From Pomacea canaliculata (lineage: Eukaryota; Mollusca; Gastropoda; Architaenioglossa; Ampullariidae), in NCBI RefSeq assembly GCF_003073045.1, contig NC_037599.1, positions 310,001-374,000 of the forward strand: a stretch of DNA of 64,000 bases, in the 5' to 3' direction. Made by a program: the position numbers and the translations under genes. The notes beneath the pieces are model-generated. The model searched no databases. It had not been told where the DNA came from and was given only the letters and a program-made list of their open reading frames with translations. This document shows, piece by piece, positions 46,520 to 59,380 of this stretch (position 1 is its first letter; every line of letters starts with the position of its first letter).

Positions 46520-48492
46520 AATGCCAAATTAATATAACTCATGAAATATCAATGATGATTGCATTTTACTTAGTATATCAGCTTCTCAGTTTTGTTTGCT
46601 TCTTTCAGATGAAATAGTGGGAACAGAAAAAAATATTGGATACTATTCAAGAGCCTGGTAACTGGTAACTCGTAGCATGATGGGAATCCTCATTGGCCTG
46701 ACAGCGGTCAAAGTTGTTGGTGAAACTGCACTTGCTAGTGGCAAGCAAACCAGTTACCATACCATGTCTACAATGTTTATTTTACAAATCTTCTTCAGTC
46801 TTTTGCTCAAAACATGCTTTCCTTAGCCTTATAGGCTGCCTTTTTTTGTAGCTTGTTGGATATTACGACTCTTTTCATAAATAAGCATAGTATATTGCTA
46901 TATTGGACACCCTGTTATGCACAGCAATGCAAAGTGTATTTGATGGTCACATACTTTCCAGGTGAGTGGATGGAAAAAATTCCTCATGTGATAAACCTTT
47001 ATCTTCAAACATTTATAGCTTTTGTCTATCTCACCATTTTGTCGAAGGAACAAAATGGCCTCTGTCTGGACAGGAGACTTGTGTGTAACAAGTCACCTGG
47101 ACATGACTAAGGTTAACATCATCAATGCCAGATTGGGGCACTGCAATAAGTCCCAAAACTCAAAACATTTAATTCAAATATTTTAATACTATAGCAGTAT
47201 TTCAGACAGACCAAACATTTTTGTTCACCTGAAGTATTCTATTTTAATAATAAATGTTCACAGTGCTTGGTTTAAAGTACACAGTATAATAAACTAACCC
47301 TGTCTCAATATTAGATCTCATTTACGTGATGAAAACAGAGAAAATCTCAGAACTGAAATAGTGGAGACAAAGTTCAAAGTGCTTGTTTAATTTGATTAAA
47401 GTGTGGGAATAACTTTTTCACCCACCATTTTAAGTGACAGCAGTGAATTCCACACATTCAGAAATTTCTTTCATCCATACCTGGTTTGAGTATCTTCTTG
47501 TCCATTTTTTGCACAAACAATGCAATGACACACAGGTCTAGTGACCTAGTGCCCAGCAGGTCTTGAGTCAGGACCAAGTCTTACAATGATTGGGACATAG
47601 AGAAGGCTGAATCCTTCATTCAGATTTTGATGCCTGAGATGTATGTGGAAAACAAGCATTTTTTTAAAAACTGCCCTTGAGTAAAGTTTACTTTCTTCAA
47701 GATTTCATCCTGAACTGTGGTTTTACAACTTTGGATATGCACACCAAAGGCCAAATCTTTGAATGTGAATAATCAGGATCCTGTTATTTGAGAAAATGTT
47801 GGTTAGTTGTGCAGCCAATAATCTGACGGACGAATGTTTACTAAATTTTGATACAAGTTGAAAATGTCACTTGTTTCAAACTGGGCCTTATAACCTGTCT
47901 CCATCATTTCCCCTAGATCCATCTTCCCTGCTTTTACTTGCAATGCTCATGTTTGTGTCAATAAATGTTTATCCCGAAAGATTTCTCATCAAAAATGTCA
48001 AATTTTTATATATACAAACATGTTTAAAAAAATCTGATTAAATTGTGTGCATGTGCATGTGAATGTGTGTGCATGCTTACCTGCTTTAGAGATATCAGAG
48101 CAGAGAACATCTACCATACATTAAAGATCTTATCTCATAATGTATCTGCCAGTCTTCCCAAAGAATCCAATAATATAATTAATTAGCTCCCATTAACACA
48201 TTCATGAATTTAGGAAATTTTAGCCTGTAATCGAAACAATGGAAGTAATGAATCTAGAAATCATAGTAGAAATGACCATGCCAAACCTGTTGTTACATGG
48301 ACTACCCAACAAAATTTTTAGAGCTTAGATACACTAACCTATGTGTCACATACACCAAAATACCATCTTGTACCACTGTCTTGTTCCTTCTTATATTTTC
48401 TCTCTGATATACATACTGACAAAACAACCACAGTTGTTGTCATATATACGTCGGGATCAGCTGCAGTCACCATGCAGTTGTGTCTGCTGGGA
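46520..48492. other. Convergent 3' region between TGF-beta and EF-hand/stalk genes
   Basis: AT-rich, no exon supported. It should hold the 3' untranslated regions of both flanking genes, which end towards it. Confidence 0.5.
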
Positions 48493-51400
48493 TCACACTT
48501 CAGGAGTGCTCTCTCCCTTGTCTCCTCTGTCCAGAAAATCTTCAATGGTGGCTGTTGCCTGTAATGAGTTCCGTAAGTGATTGGTCAGTGAAGATCAGGT
48601 CAGCTTCCTTGCCTTTTGCACACAGTTTTGCTTATCTGCCCTCCTTTCTCCCTCCCACACACACATACACACCTACATTTCTAAGGTCTGTGTTTGCATC
48701 TCTGGCTCAATGACAAAATGTCTAAATCTCTGGATCAGAGTGTGACAGGCTGTTAACACACTTATGCTATTAAAGTTGACCAACATTATGTATCTGTCTT
48801 GTCAACTAACAAGCTTTTAAAGCCTAGACTACTAAAAAGTACCTTTCACAGGCTCCACCCACAGAAAAAGTTCAACTATAGAATAAAATTTTCCTTACAT
48901 TCTTACCTACGAAACAAGAAATCCTTTCTATTCATAATAAAGTTATTTCTCATGCTTTATATCTCTGCTCAAAAAGCAATATACACACTTAATTGTTTTC
49001 CCAACTTACCCACACATAGAAAGTTGCTGCACCAGCTGAAATGTCACGAACTTCATCAAGTGCAAACTTTTCCAGCAGTGCCTTAGCACGCTGCACGATA
49101 TTGTCAGTGAGAGAGTCACTCTTCAGCTCCAGACACCGGCGCTTCAGACTCTCCTTTCCAGTTTTTCCCACCAGAGCCTGCACAGCTTTCCAGTCCTATG
49201 AAAAGTTTAAAAGGGACTAATCTTTCTGAAAATTTACAGTTGGACTAGCAGACAGGGATTAATCATTTTTACAACATTTAATGGTAAGCAAGTGAAAAGT
49301 CTGGGAAATGTGTGACTAGGCAAGCTTGAAGTATTTACCAGCAAATAAAAGGAATGGAGTCTATACTAACTGCTTGTGGTGTGCTTGAAAGTTTTTTGGG
49401 GAAATATTGGTGTTTTACGCCGAGCCAGCAACTAAGGCTATATCACGGCAAGGCAGCCGACCCTGTAAACAGATGCCGCATGCAGAGAAAGAACAGCGTG
49501 CCGGAGGCGAGAGCTGAACCCACAGCCAACCCTCACTGTATTGGTGACAAGCGCTAACCGCTGCGCCAGCAGTCCCCCTGAAAGTTGGGGGCTCGGTAAT
49601 GAGGATTTTACACATCGCAAAAGGACCACACATTATCACACCATGAAAACATTGGGGTGCTGTAATGAATACATGACACCATTGCAGTCTGTGGTGCTGT
49701 AATGACCTATATAATGCCATCACCACAGTCTATGTAATTACTATATCATAAAATCATTCTGCTACTAAAGTTTGACATACATTTTAATGACAGAGGCTTG
49801 ATGTATGAAGGAAAATCAAAGGCAGACTTTCAAAAAAGGCAGGGTCTCTGGCTTCAAACTCCAAGACTATAGCAATCAAAGAAATGCACTGACATCAAAT
49901 TAGACTCTCGTGCGAGGCATGAAGTGTTCACCCCGAGTGGAGTGTGACAGGGGGAGTATATATAGACGGGGGTTGAAAGCCAAGGGGGGCGGTTTTGGAT
50001 TAAAACAGACGGTGTGTAAAAGTGAAGAGGCTGTTTGGAAGTTGCTAGCTGGAGCGAGGTGTGACACCACTATTGTCTGTCGTGTACTACTGAGGGGAGA
50101 CACTGCACGGCCTTCAAGAAACGTGTGGGACCGGAGACGCTGCACAGTCTCCAAGAAGCTGCGATTGTCTGCGGAGAGCGACTCTACTGCAGTGAGCGGG
50201 GAGTGAGGCGCCGGACTCGAGACGGCTAGAGGTTTGACAGCCGGAGTCGGCGCGACGGCGACGGCGACGGCGACGACGACACCAGCACGACTGGAGCAGC
50301 GCAACTAGAAGGATGAGCCAGAGAGGTCGTTACGACGACGGGAGCACCGGGAGTAAAAGACCTATCTTCAGCAACTCTACTGCTGTGTGCGGGGAGCGAG
50401 GAGGGCAAGAGCCGGTGTGAGAAAGTTCAGGAGACACCGACTAGAGCGGAGCTGGTGCCAAGGACTGGGCACCATCGTCATCCACGTGGAGGGAACAGTA
50501 TGACTTTCCGACTCCTTAGAAGAATTATCAGGGTTAAGAGCAAATGTTTGACTAGAAAAAAACCCAGCGTCTGCATACCTCGCTGGGAGTTCGATTCTTG
50601 AGGAGAGGTCCTATCTTGCTACACCGGCGTGTATAGTTCTGCCGACAGAGAGGGCAAGTAGGACTGGTCTTGCTGTTGCGTGTGTCTATCTTTCCCAGCT
50701 CTAGAAACTTTAATTTAGAATCTTTTTGTGTTTTATTTGTTGGTTTGGGACGCTCCTTTTCAAATTAGACACGTGTAAGTTGTAAGTCGATGTGAATGCT
50801 AACTGTTCATGTTTGGACTTAGCATTATGTTCTTTTAGTTGTTATTTTTAGACAGTAACGTTTATTGGGAATTAATTTTGTGTTAAAAATATTGTCGGTC
50901 TTGACAAATAGTTTAGTTTATTCCTTGTTACTCCTCGAGGAGCATAGTGCCGCCATGAAGATAAAAGCTCACTTTAAATATCAGACGATTAGATCTTGTC
51001 AGAAAAAGGTTGAACTAACATGACGGTCGATAAGAAAAGATGTCATGTGAGCAGTAAAGACTGCTAATTTACAAGGGGCGGATAGCTCCTGTCCTACAAA
51101 AGCTGCTGGTGGTTCTAGCACATGATGACATGCAGAGAACTGGAAGTGAATGAGACAAAACGAACAGTGTTAACCCCACCTTTGTCTCCTTCTCCTTGTG
51201 ACCCAAGAGAAGGAAGACTGCTGTCATCACGCTGTGCACCACTGGTGGAGGATTAGTGTAGCTTCTGATCTCAGCCACAGTTGACTGTTTCAGCTCCAAG
51301 ATTTCATGCCTGATGCGTTCTAATCGTTTCAACCGGCCTAGAAGATGACCAGCACTTGCCATTTCTTTTTCAAGGTCTGCATGGTATCCATGTTCCCGGA

Positions 51401-54400
51401 CAAAGGCCATGGCTCTCTCTAGCTCTGTGATTTCCCGCTTGTTCATTGCCTGGTGTAGACCTACCACAAGGAAAATGAGAGGTCACTGGAACTATATAAC
51501 AAGTATATTTGTTTTATATATATATGTGTGTAAGGAGAATCACAGGTCACTGGCACTATAACAAGTATATTTGCTACATATACACACACACACGCAAAGA
51601 GAATGAGAGGTCAGAGGTTACTGGTAATATAACAAACATATTTTATGTAAAGAGAATGAGAAGTATTGCAGTTTCACCCATAACTGCTTAACAGTACAGT
51701 CACTGTTTTAGAAGCTCTCAGATTGCACTGCTAGACAGCCTGTTTGCTTCAAAGTCAGTCAATGCAGGACAAAAAGAACCCTTATTTTAAAAATATACAA
51801 CTGACCCAAATTTTTCTGCATCTGAAAATGAGTACAGCATTAAATAATACCACACACCACAGTACTTCAAAACCTCACCATCTTTAGCAGAAATTTTCCG
51901 CAAGAGTTGCACAGCTTTTTCTAAGTCCATGTCATCATCTGACAGTTCAGCTTTTTGAAACTCTTTAATGGAGTACTCGAGCTGGAACTTTTCCTGTGAC
52001 TTGATAGCCACTTTGAGCTGGATGCGAATACGCTTGTGTTTGTTTTCTGGAAAACATCCAAGAGGTATTAGAATGATCAAGCCATCAAGCTATATTCTTG
52101 CTTCCAACAGATCAGGAGGCTATACTCCATAAGCATGGGAAACGCCAGTCAGCCATCTTAAACCTCATTATTGTAGTCATCACCAAAGCTGGCTTTAAGG
52201 AACATTAAGGACACTCTGAGACTGCTAGGGGGCATATTATTAATGGTTCAGCTTCGATATTTGTTAGTCTTTTACATTATCTTTTGGTAGGTTAAGCCCC
52301 AAATGTAAGGGTCAAAATACTTTTATACACTCTTCTCTTGCTCTATTGAAATTCCAGAGAGGTGAAGGACAATGCTTGTCTGTGTGTGAGTCCAAGAATG
52401 TGAAGATCTTCAGACTCAAATTGTTATCTTCATAGCAAAGCAAAAGCCTTGGGTCCCAGTAGGACACTAATAAGAGTCAAAAGAACAGTGATTTTTGTTG
52501 TTGTTAAGAGATCTCTACATTTGGCAGAAGCTTAGTGATCATTTCACACAAGCTGTTGTTGACAAAGTTGAGTTAGTTTACTCTGACCACCAAGACTGAA
52601 GGCTGGCTGGTAGTGTTTGTTACATAAATGGCCCTAACCTACAGTTGTGTAATTCTTAACATGATAATTTATTTTATATCTCTGTAAGTGCCCTGTTCAC
52701 TCCCTCTGATATCATATCTCTGTTAGTCTCTTTGCTCTTTCCCTCTCTGTCTTTGATGTCATGCTCTTTTATTGCAATCATAGACCATAATGCATATTCC
52801 CTCTCACCTTTGGCAACTTTATGAAGTCTCTTCTCTTCATCCTCCAATTCTCTTCTCTCTTTGTCACTAGCTCCTCTCTTTCGTCTTGTTACGTCTTGCA
52901 GTCTGTCACTGGCTTCTTTTTCTGCCTTCTCAGCTTCCTGCTCATTTATATGCACAAAGACAAACATGACATTCACATGACTTAAGATCTTGAATTATAA
53001 TAACAGATGTGAAAACTGAAAGGGTATTTGACAAACATTTTGTCTACTGTTTTGTCTACTTGTGGAGGCTGAAGGAATATTGTAATATTTCCAAAGAAGC
53101 TTGAAAATTACAACACAATACATATCAATTGTTTATGTCTGTTAACAACCAATACAAGGGAAGCAACACATAAAGGTCAGACATGAGTTACCTCTCTTAA
53201 TATGTCCAGATTGTTGTCCTTCTCTTTTTCTCCTTTCTTCTGCCAAAACAAATAATAAAAATATTGACTGAACCAATATCATTCATATAAATTATAAAAA
53301 TAAATGGAGCTATCTTCCCTTGTCAATTGTACGTGGGGATGTACCACATATTATTACATCTAATGAGAAAATTCTAATTAGTTTCAAGACCATTCTGCCT
53401 GATGAAGATAGGACTTAAAAAGACTATAAAAACCTCATGAAAGCAATGAGAACTGGCCTGTATTTGTCTGTGACCTGTACAGAACAGCAGGCTCTTTTGG
53501 CTGTTGCTTTCACTGACTGTTAGCAGAAACAATTTTACACAATACTGCCACTCCTTGTATGGCAAACTAAAGGATGTGAGCATACTGATAATTTTGTCAT
53601 TATTTTTCTGATTTCTTGCCTCTTTTTGATCACTAGATACCAGAACTCTTTCTTACAAGATTTTGATGATTTTCTGAGACCAGCCACATATGTAAGTGAT
53701 ATTTGACAAGATGCATCAGGGATGCTTTAGACTTTAAAGCTTACAGCTTCCTCAAATTCCCTACATGCCTTCATTATGCTTGGATAATTCCAGGGTTTTG
53801 GGGAGTTTTTTATGAACCAGATGTGTGAAATCTTACAATTTTCCTCCCATTCTATTTACCCTTTTTGCAAATGGAAGTGCATAAAAAGACATGCTACTTT
53901 AAATTAAGATAATATTAAAGGTTTTTGAAAAGATGCATTTTCAGACAGCACTAAGTGGTCAGTATACGTGTATATTTTGGTGTTGTTATATAATGTTTTA
54001 ATAAAGTGGATCCAAAATCAGGTGTTCATTTAAATATGTTTTTGTTTGTGTGTGTGTGTGTGTGTGTGTTGATGGGGGTTTGTGAGTATTCATGGCCTAT
54101 TTTTTGTATTTTGTGTTTAACAGAAGCTTTCTTTCTCATCTGCGCAAACACTGCTACAGACTGACTGGACAAATAACTTCCCTTTAGACATACTCTTACT
54201 TTTACTCTCTCAGGCAAATAGCCAAAGCTGAATACCCAAACTTGTTCTTCCCCTGTACTTGTTCTTTACCTCATACCTGAACTTGTTCTTCACTTCATGC
54301 CTGTGCTGGTTCCTCACTTTAGCAGTTCTTTCTTACATTTTTGCTTTACCTTTCTTGTGCTATTTGCAGATGTTTGTTCTTCATTACACTTTGTCATATT

Positions 54401-57400
54401 ACCTTTTCTTGTTCAATTCGTAGTTTTTCTTCCTCAAGCCTTGTGCGTTGCTCTGAAATGCAGAATGGCTCCACATGTATGGCAACCCTAACTTCACATC
54501 TTCATGTCTCTTGTGTTATTATGATAAACCATTTTTTCTCTATTTATTTTATTTTTTTTTTGTTTGTTTGATGAATTGTATTCCTTCCCTTGGTGACTTT
54601 ATAAAATGCTTAGTTTTCTTCCTAAGAAAATTCAGTATTTATTAAAATAATTATAAAATGGTAGGAAATTTACTAAGAAAACTGGTAAAACTATTTCTTA
54701 TGCAATTAATCATTGTTAATTGAAACTACTGCACGATGTTGAGATTATATCAGGGCTCAGTTGTAAACTAAATGGCAGAAGATTCATAACATATGATTTA
54801 TTTGTTTGTATGCTAAGGTGACCAGACGTTTCGGGGGAAAAAGCGGGACACGTGCCGATGATGGTGTCGTCACCGTCAAAGAATGCCAAAAAAAGTGATT
54901 TTTAAAGACAACCGGAACATTTGATGGACTGCCAGAAAGACAGAAAGCGGGACATTGGGCGTCCCGCCCGATGAGCAGGCGGGACAAGAGGTCAAAAGCG
55001 GGACTGTCCCGCCTAAAGCGGGACGTCTGGTCACCTTATTGTATGCATTTCACAGAAGGAACAACAAGGAAGAACTTTGTAGTTTTAGTTCAAAGCACAT
55101 ACCTTCCTCTCTTCTTCTTTCTTCTTCTTTGTCTTCCTTGGCCTATCAATAAAAATTTGTAAAAGCTTATAGAAAAATACAACAACATTATTGAGGATGC
55201 TGCAAGTCATTCTGGCTGAAAATTTAAAATCTCACCCTTAGCTTGTTCGTTTGCTGATTATGAGACTGCTATCAACCATTTAAAAATGCAGATTTATAAA
55301 CACTAGAAAACCACCATAGATAAACACAAGAAACCATTATAAATAAACACTAGAACCACAATACACACCAGAAGCCATCATAAAGAAACGCTAGAAGCCA
55401 TTAATAATGCTAGGTCACTCACTACCTTTATCTTCTTCTTTTTTTCTAGTTCCTTTTCTTTCTTCATGTTTTCCCTCTCTTGTTTTAGAGCTTCCTCAAA
55501 TTCAATTTTTCTCCAGAGTTTTTCTGCAGAGACAAAGATTTGTGGATGATTGAAAATAAAAATTATGGCATTACTTTCATTTTTATATTAATTTTTATGT
55601 AATTTTCTACGAATTTTCTCAGGTGTTAACAGATGTGACATACAGTTGGTGGTCTCATCCTCTTGGGTTAGGTGAAATATCTTCCATTTTAGCAATACTC
55701 AGATTACCTTTTTGGGGGGGATGGAGTGAAAAGATAAAAGAGATGCAAAGAACAAAACCATTTAGTATTTGAAGACTGTATTGTTGATCCCTAAATAGTG
55801 ATGTCATTTTCAATGCAATCCCACCTTTCTCTTCTTGCTGCTGCAATCTTTCTTCCTCCTCTAGGGATGCTCTGCTGGGCAGCTCACAAAGCAATACTTC
55901 AATTTCTGCAAATCCTATTCTGCTTTCAGGAACTGGTCGACTTTTCAGGAAATGATCCCACTTACGCCTTGAAAAATACTTGCCATGTACAGCTTGTGTA
56001 AGCCATCTACAAACAAATACAAGTGCAAAGACTGTTTAAATCTCTTGTAACCTACAAATGTGCTTACTAGATAGAGTTAGGATTTATCAGTCATAAGCAG
56101 CAAAAAAGAAATACTTGCCATGATGCTTGCGTATGGCACCTAAAAAAATAAAAAATACTCCAAAAATTGCCCTCAGCAATCTACAGCCAGAATGATTATT
56201 TACTGTGTATACCTGGCATGCATGATGTACAGACAAACAGATAGCTGCTGTGGGTGCCAGAGATTTGTGCTTTAACGAGAAAGCTGTTAAAAAAAACTAT
56301 AATCAATTAATGAAATGGCTTTCACATTATGTCCTGGGTTTATTATGGCTGATGTGCTTTGCATTGTTTTAGTGTGACATGTAGTGAATATTACAGCATG
56401 AGCAGGTGTGAGAGTAGAGTTCCTGTCTTTCAATTCTATTGTCACTGACAGCTTTAATGCAAGAAGAAAATTTGCATTTTGATGCAGTCTGTAATAGACA
56501 TTAAAGTATTCTTACACTTAAAATACATTACAATTGAGCTATGGAACAGCTCATTCAATATGGGTGTATTGACACAACTGAACTACAGAGCTATGAAGAA
56601 GTTCGCATTTGCAGGTACGAGTTGTAAGGGAAGCCTTAAGGAATTAACATCTTTTAAAGAGCAACCTAAACGGTTTGCATTTTTTTCAGATATCAGTAGA
56701 TATAGGCAATATAAATCTAACCTGTAAATTTCAGCCTCCAAAAGCCATCTGTTAATTAATTATCCACTATGATTGGCACCTGTGATCAATGAGTTCTGAT
56801 AACAGTGTACTACGTCACGTTGGTACACCATTCACAAGGTTGCCTGCAGTCAACACCAATCAGAGAGAGAGAGAGAGAGAAAATGAGTGACAGTTGGGAT
56901 TATTCAGACACTGACAGTCTGCATTTCTCGTGGTTCTGACAAATTGCTACTTTAGCACGAGAAATTCAGACTTTCAGCGTCCGAATAACCCGAACTGTCG
57001 CTCTGATTGGTGTTGACAGCTGGCAATGTTGTGAATGGTGTACCAGCGTGACATAGTACACTGTTAGCAACGCTCGTTGACCACAGGTGCAAATCGCGTA
57101 CTTTGTTAGCAGATAATTAAGGGATGGGTTTTGGAGACTGAAATTTACAGGTTAGGTTTATATCACCTATATCTACCGAATATTGCAAAAATTGCAAACC
57201 ATTCATGTTGGTCTTTAAGCGTGACCACCTAAATCTGTAGAAACCAAAGCCACCACCAGCAGCACTCACGTACAATGTTTATGCCATCACAGCAACAGTG
57301 TTAATATCAGCAACAGCCATAACCTATACCACCACAGGAACAGTCTTAATGCCAGCAGCTGACCTAGCCTGCTCTATTGTGATGGTGTCCTTGCCCTCCC

Positions 57401-58770
57401 TGTCAAGCACAGAGAATTCCCAGCGCAAATCCTGAAGAAGGAAATAGCGTCGGTCCATCTCCTGAAGCAAGTCTTTGAGCTCTGACATTGTGCACACATG
57501 CTCCACACAAGTGTATTGGATGGCTGCAGTTACCTGGAAATACCAGAGTGACTTGTTCTGTGATTGAAAAGAGACACATGATATTGCTAAAGCTTCTACA
57601 ATGCAGCCATTCTCTTTGATCTTTGAGTGTGAAGTAGTATCAGGTGTTGTCATAGATATAATCACTGTGCTCACTTTATTTCTCAAATCAATGTAGATGC
57701 AACTGATGTGTAAATCTGATGTCATCATAAAAATTGAATGTTAGTCATATAGTCTGCCTTTGTAAACATTAGATCACTATAGATGTGACTGGGTGTCATC
57801 CACGAAAAAGGAGGTAGAAAATGAGAAGGAGGTGGAAATAATCCCTGCTTTTAAAAACCTCCGCACCATCTTTGACTGGTGACTTTGCTGGGATATCAAC
57901 ACTCAAACTGTCATGAAGAAGGCTCAACAGCTCCTCTTCCTTCTCTGGAAGCTGAAGTCTTTCTTTGTCTCCCAGCAATTTCTTCAGCTCTTATAGATCA
58001 CACATACAGAATGTGCTGTCCTTCTCGTTTAACTGTTTTACAACAGTTTATTGGTGAAGGACAAGACCAGCTTACATCGTGTGGTATCCACCTGTTCCAA
58101 AGTCAGTGGGACAGCCCAGAGTGCTCTTCAAACTCTATATAACAGACACTTCTGAAAGGTCTGCAATCCTTTGTGATAACAGGCATGTCCTGTCAAGAGA
58201 ATTCTTCAAACTCGCATCGAGCTGCCGATTTTGTATACCTGCATGCATGACCAACAGAACGAGGCTGTCCTTTTTTGTTTCAGCCATGCGCCTTTTGAAT
58301 GGTTTTGCTGAGCGCAAATGAATGAAACATAAATGTAAAATTCTGTTTAGTGCATATAAATGTGTTGTGATGCTATTTTTATTAAGCTGCCCCTGAATTG
58401 CCCTCTGGGACAAATAAAGTGTTCTCATACTCATGTGTGACTTGTGACTGATGTGTGATGTGTGAATCATACATAATCGATCTTAATAATGTCAGTGAAA
58501 AACAGAGATCACAGTAACCGTGCAACATCTGTCACATAAGTAACCTGACCAAAACTGAGATTCCCTGAAATATTAAAAATGTGATGTAACCAACCTGCTC
58601 AAAACTGAGGCCACCTATTCTCATGTCACTATGAAGTGTCTGGACCTGGATTGGAGTTAGCTCTCCTTTGCACTCGGTTTCATATTGATAAAATACATTT
58701 TGTAAGATTTGCTTGTCGTCTACCACAGTGATCTCTCCCATTGTGCTTTTAGACTTGTCATTCAGTAAAC
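48493..58770 (-). CDS. EF-hand-like / coiled-coil protein with dynein stalk-like C-terminus (twelve exons, 5' end open)
   Basis: Exons in transcript order: 58770-58595, 57533-57364, 56006-55825, 55523-55426, 55142-55103, 54452-54403, 53239-53192, 52937-52808, 52046-51879, 51460-51180, 49195-49010 and 48558-48493 (stop). All joints are GT-AG and agree in phase, giving about 530 residues; the first exon opens mid-codon, so an upstream exon is missing (an ATG on the minus strand at 59142 is one candidate). The N-terminus has EF-hand-like segments (QYETECKGELTPIQVQTLH; LDREGKDTITIEQAR) and MDRRYFLLQDLRWEFS, then WLTQAVHGKYFSRRKWDHFL and GFAEIEVLLCELPS. The middle is a highly charged helical coil (EEEERLQQQEEK, RRKRGASDKERRELEDEEK). 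The end resembles the dynein microtubule-binding stalk: EIRSYTNPPPVVHSVMTAVF followed by LLLG, DWKAVQ, and VRDISAGAATFYVW. No motor ATPase is present. The last 66-nt exon is the least certain. A ciliary role is inference. Confidence 0.8.
49403..49580 (-). mobile_element. tRNA-derived SINE, family 1, copy 3
   Basis: Best preserved copy of the family also present at 4683 and 5289. On the minus strand: an A box around TGGCGCAGCGGTTAGCGC, a B box in GGGTTCAGCTCTC, then GTATCTGTTTACAGGG-like body and a CTTAGTTGCTGGCTC end. It lies in an intron of the EF-hand/stalk gene, same strand. Confidence 0.85.
49905..50760 (+). other. GC-rich block with TATA motif, origin unclear
   Basis: A sharply GC-rich island inside an AT-rich intron. 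It has GTATATATAGACGGGGG at 49955 and repeated short motifs (CGACTCTACTGC, AACTCTACTGC each followed by GCGGGGAG-GAG), plus GACGGCGACGGCGACGG. No long ORF is convincing. It could be a solo LTR or an element promoter; TGTGACAGGGGG at 49943 could be an LTR start, but no matching second copy is in the window. Confidence 0.35.
50915..50957 (-). mobile_element. LINE 3' tail fragment
   Basis: On the minus strand CTCCTCGAGGAGTAACAAGG AATAAACTAAAC matches the LINE ends at 14640 and 26480. Confidence 0.65.
54814..55038. mobile_element. hAT-type MITE with exact 8-bp target duplication (225 bp)
   Basis: Ends TAAGGTGACCAGACGT and ACGTCTGGTCACCTTA are perfect inverted repeats. Both sides carry TTGTATGC (54806-54813 and 55039-55046), an exact 8-base duplication. 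Internal GGGAC/GTCCCGCC repeats. It sits 65 bases from exon 55103-55142 of the EF-hand/stalk gene. It has no coding capacity. Confidence 0.93.
56650..57226. repeat. Long inverted repeat (~270-290-bp arms, short loop)
   Basis: Arm 1 (about 56650-56940) and arm 2 (about 56960-57226) are reverse complements over almost their full length: for instance AACCTGTAAATTTCAGCCTC and its complement in GAGACTGAAATTTACAGGTT; CACCAATCAGAG and CTCTGATTGGTG. The centre is near 56950. Some arm segments differ, but pairing continues to both ends (GGTTTGCA near 56671 and TGCAAACC near 57196). It is in an intron of the EF-hand/stalk gene. Confidence 0.9.
57840..58430 (+). mobile_element. Rex1/L2-like LINE 3' end
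   Basis: On the + strand the frames read FKNLRTIFDW, CWDINTQTVMKKAQQLL, LWKLKSFFVSQQF, then FKLASSCRFCIPACMTNRTR and FVSAMRLLNGFAER, the usual C-terminal RT tail of Rex1/L2-type elements. The 3' end GGGACAAATAAAGTGTTCTC AT is typical. It lies antisense in an intron of the EF-hand/stalk gene and explains a coding-looking minus ORF at 57796-57978. Confidence 0.78.
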
Positions 58771-59159
58771 CTGTGGGAGTAGTTAAATACCATTTTAGGT
58801 CAAATATAATCATACCATCTCAATAAAGGTGAATCAAAAGCCAGCATGGAAAAAATGCCAGGCAACTGGAAACAGATACTTGAAAATAAACTGAATACAC
58901 ATTGGTCAATATACTATTAATGTCTTTTTTTGTTTTGTTTTCATGGAAATTTTTTTTTTTGGGGGGGGGGTGATCGGTGCCATCTACAGAAACTTTGATT
59001 TTAAAAAAAAAATTACAGTTAATAGTAGCTTTCGCAATAAGTGATTGCTCTGACCTGGAAATATCCGCAGCTTTTATGCTTTCAAGATGGAAAAAACATA
59101 TTTTCGCAACCCGTTTTCTGCACGACAGTATGGGTCAGCCATTTTTCAACAATGGCGTT

Positions 59160-59300
59160 GCTATATTGGCTGGGTTTGAAACAGCATTTCCCATTGGTTA
59201 AATTAATGACCCTTTATCGCATGCCCCGGAAGTAATTGCCTGCACGGAAGTGGTAGGTGTAGTCTGCTGTTTTGGAAATGTAGCTACGAAATGAAGTTTA
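59160..59300. promoter_or_regulatory. Putative bidirectional promoter (ETS and CCAAT motifs)
   Basis: Between the FAM91A1-like start and the 5' end of the EF-hand/stalk gene are CCGGAAGT (59226-59233) and ACGGAAGT (59244-59251), both ETS/GABP-type sites, and inverted CCAAT boxes (ATTGG at 59165 and 59193). No TATA box is seen. This is the usual layout of a housekeeping head-to-head promoter. Confidence 0.55.
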
Positions 59301-59380
59301 CGCCTGTCAGTCACTTTTCCTCATGATCACAACTTTGTCAGTTTTGGATCTATAGAAGAATTGATAGAATATTTTACACA

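Noticed and set aside
56119..56139. Possible 21-base micro-exon with a GC donor on the minus strand
   Set aside because: Including it creates a stop codon at the next joint; the flanking exons join in phase directly.
57796..57978. Minus-strand ORF that looks like an exon of the EF-hand/stalk gene (KKLLGDKERLQLPEKEEELL)
   Set aside because: The + strand of the same interval reads as a Rex1/L2-like RT, and exons 58770-58595 and 57533-57364 join in phase without it.
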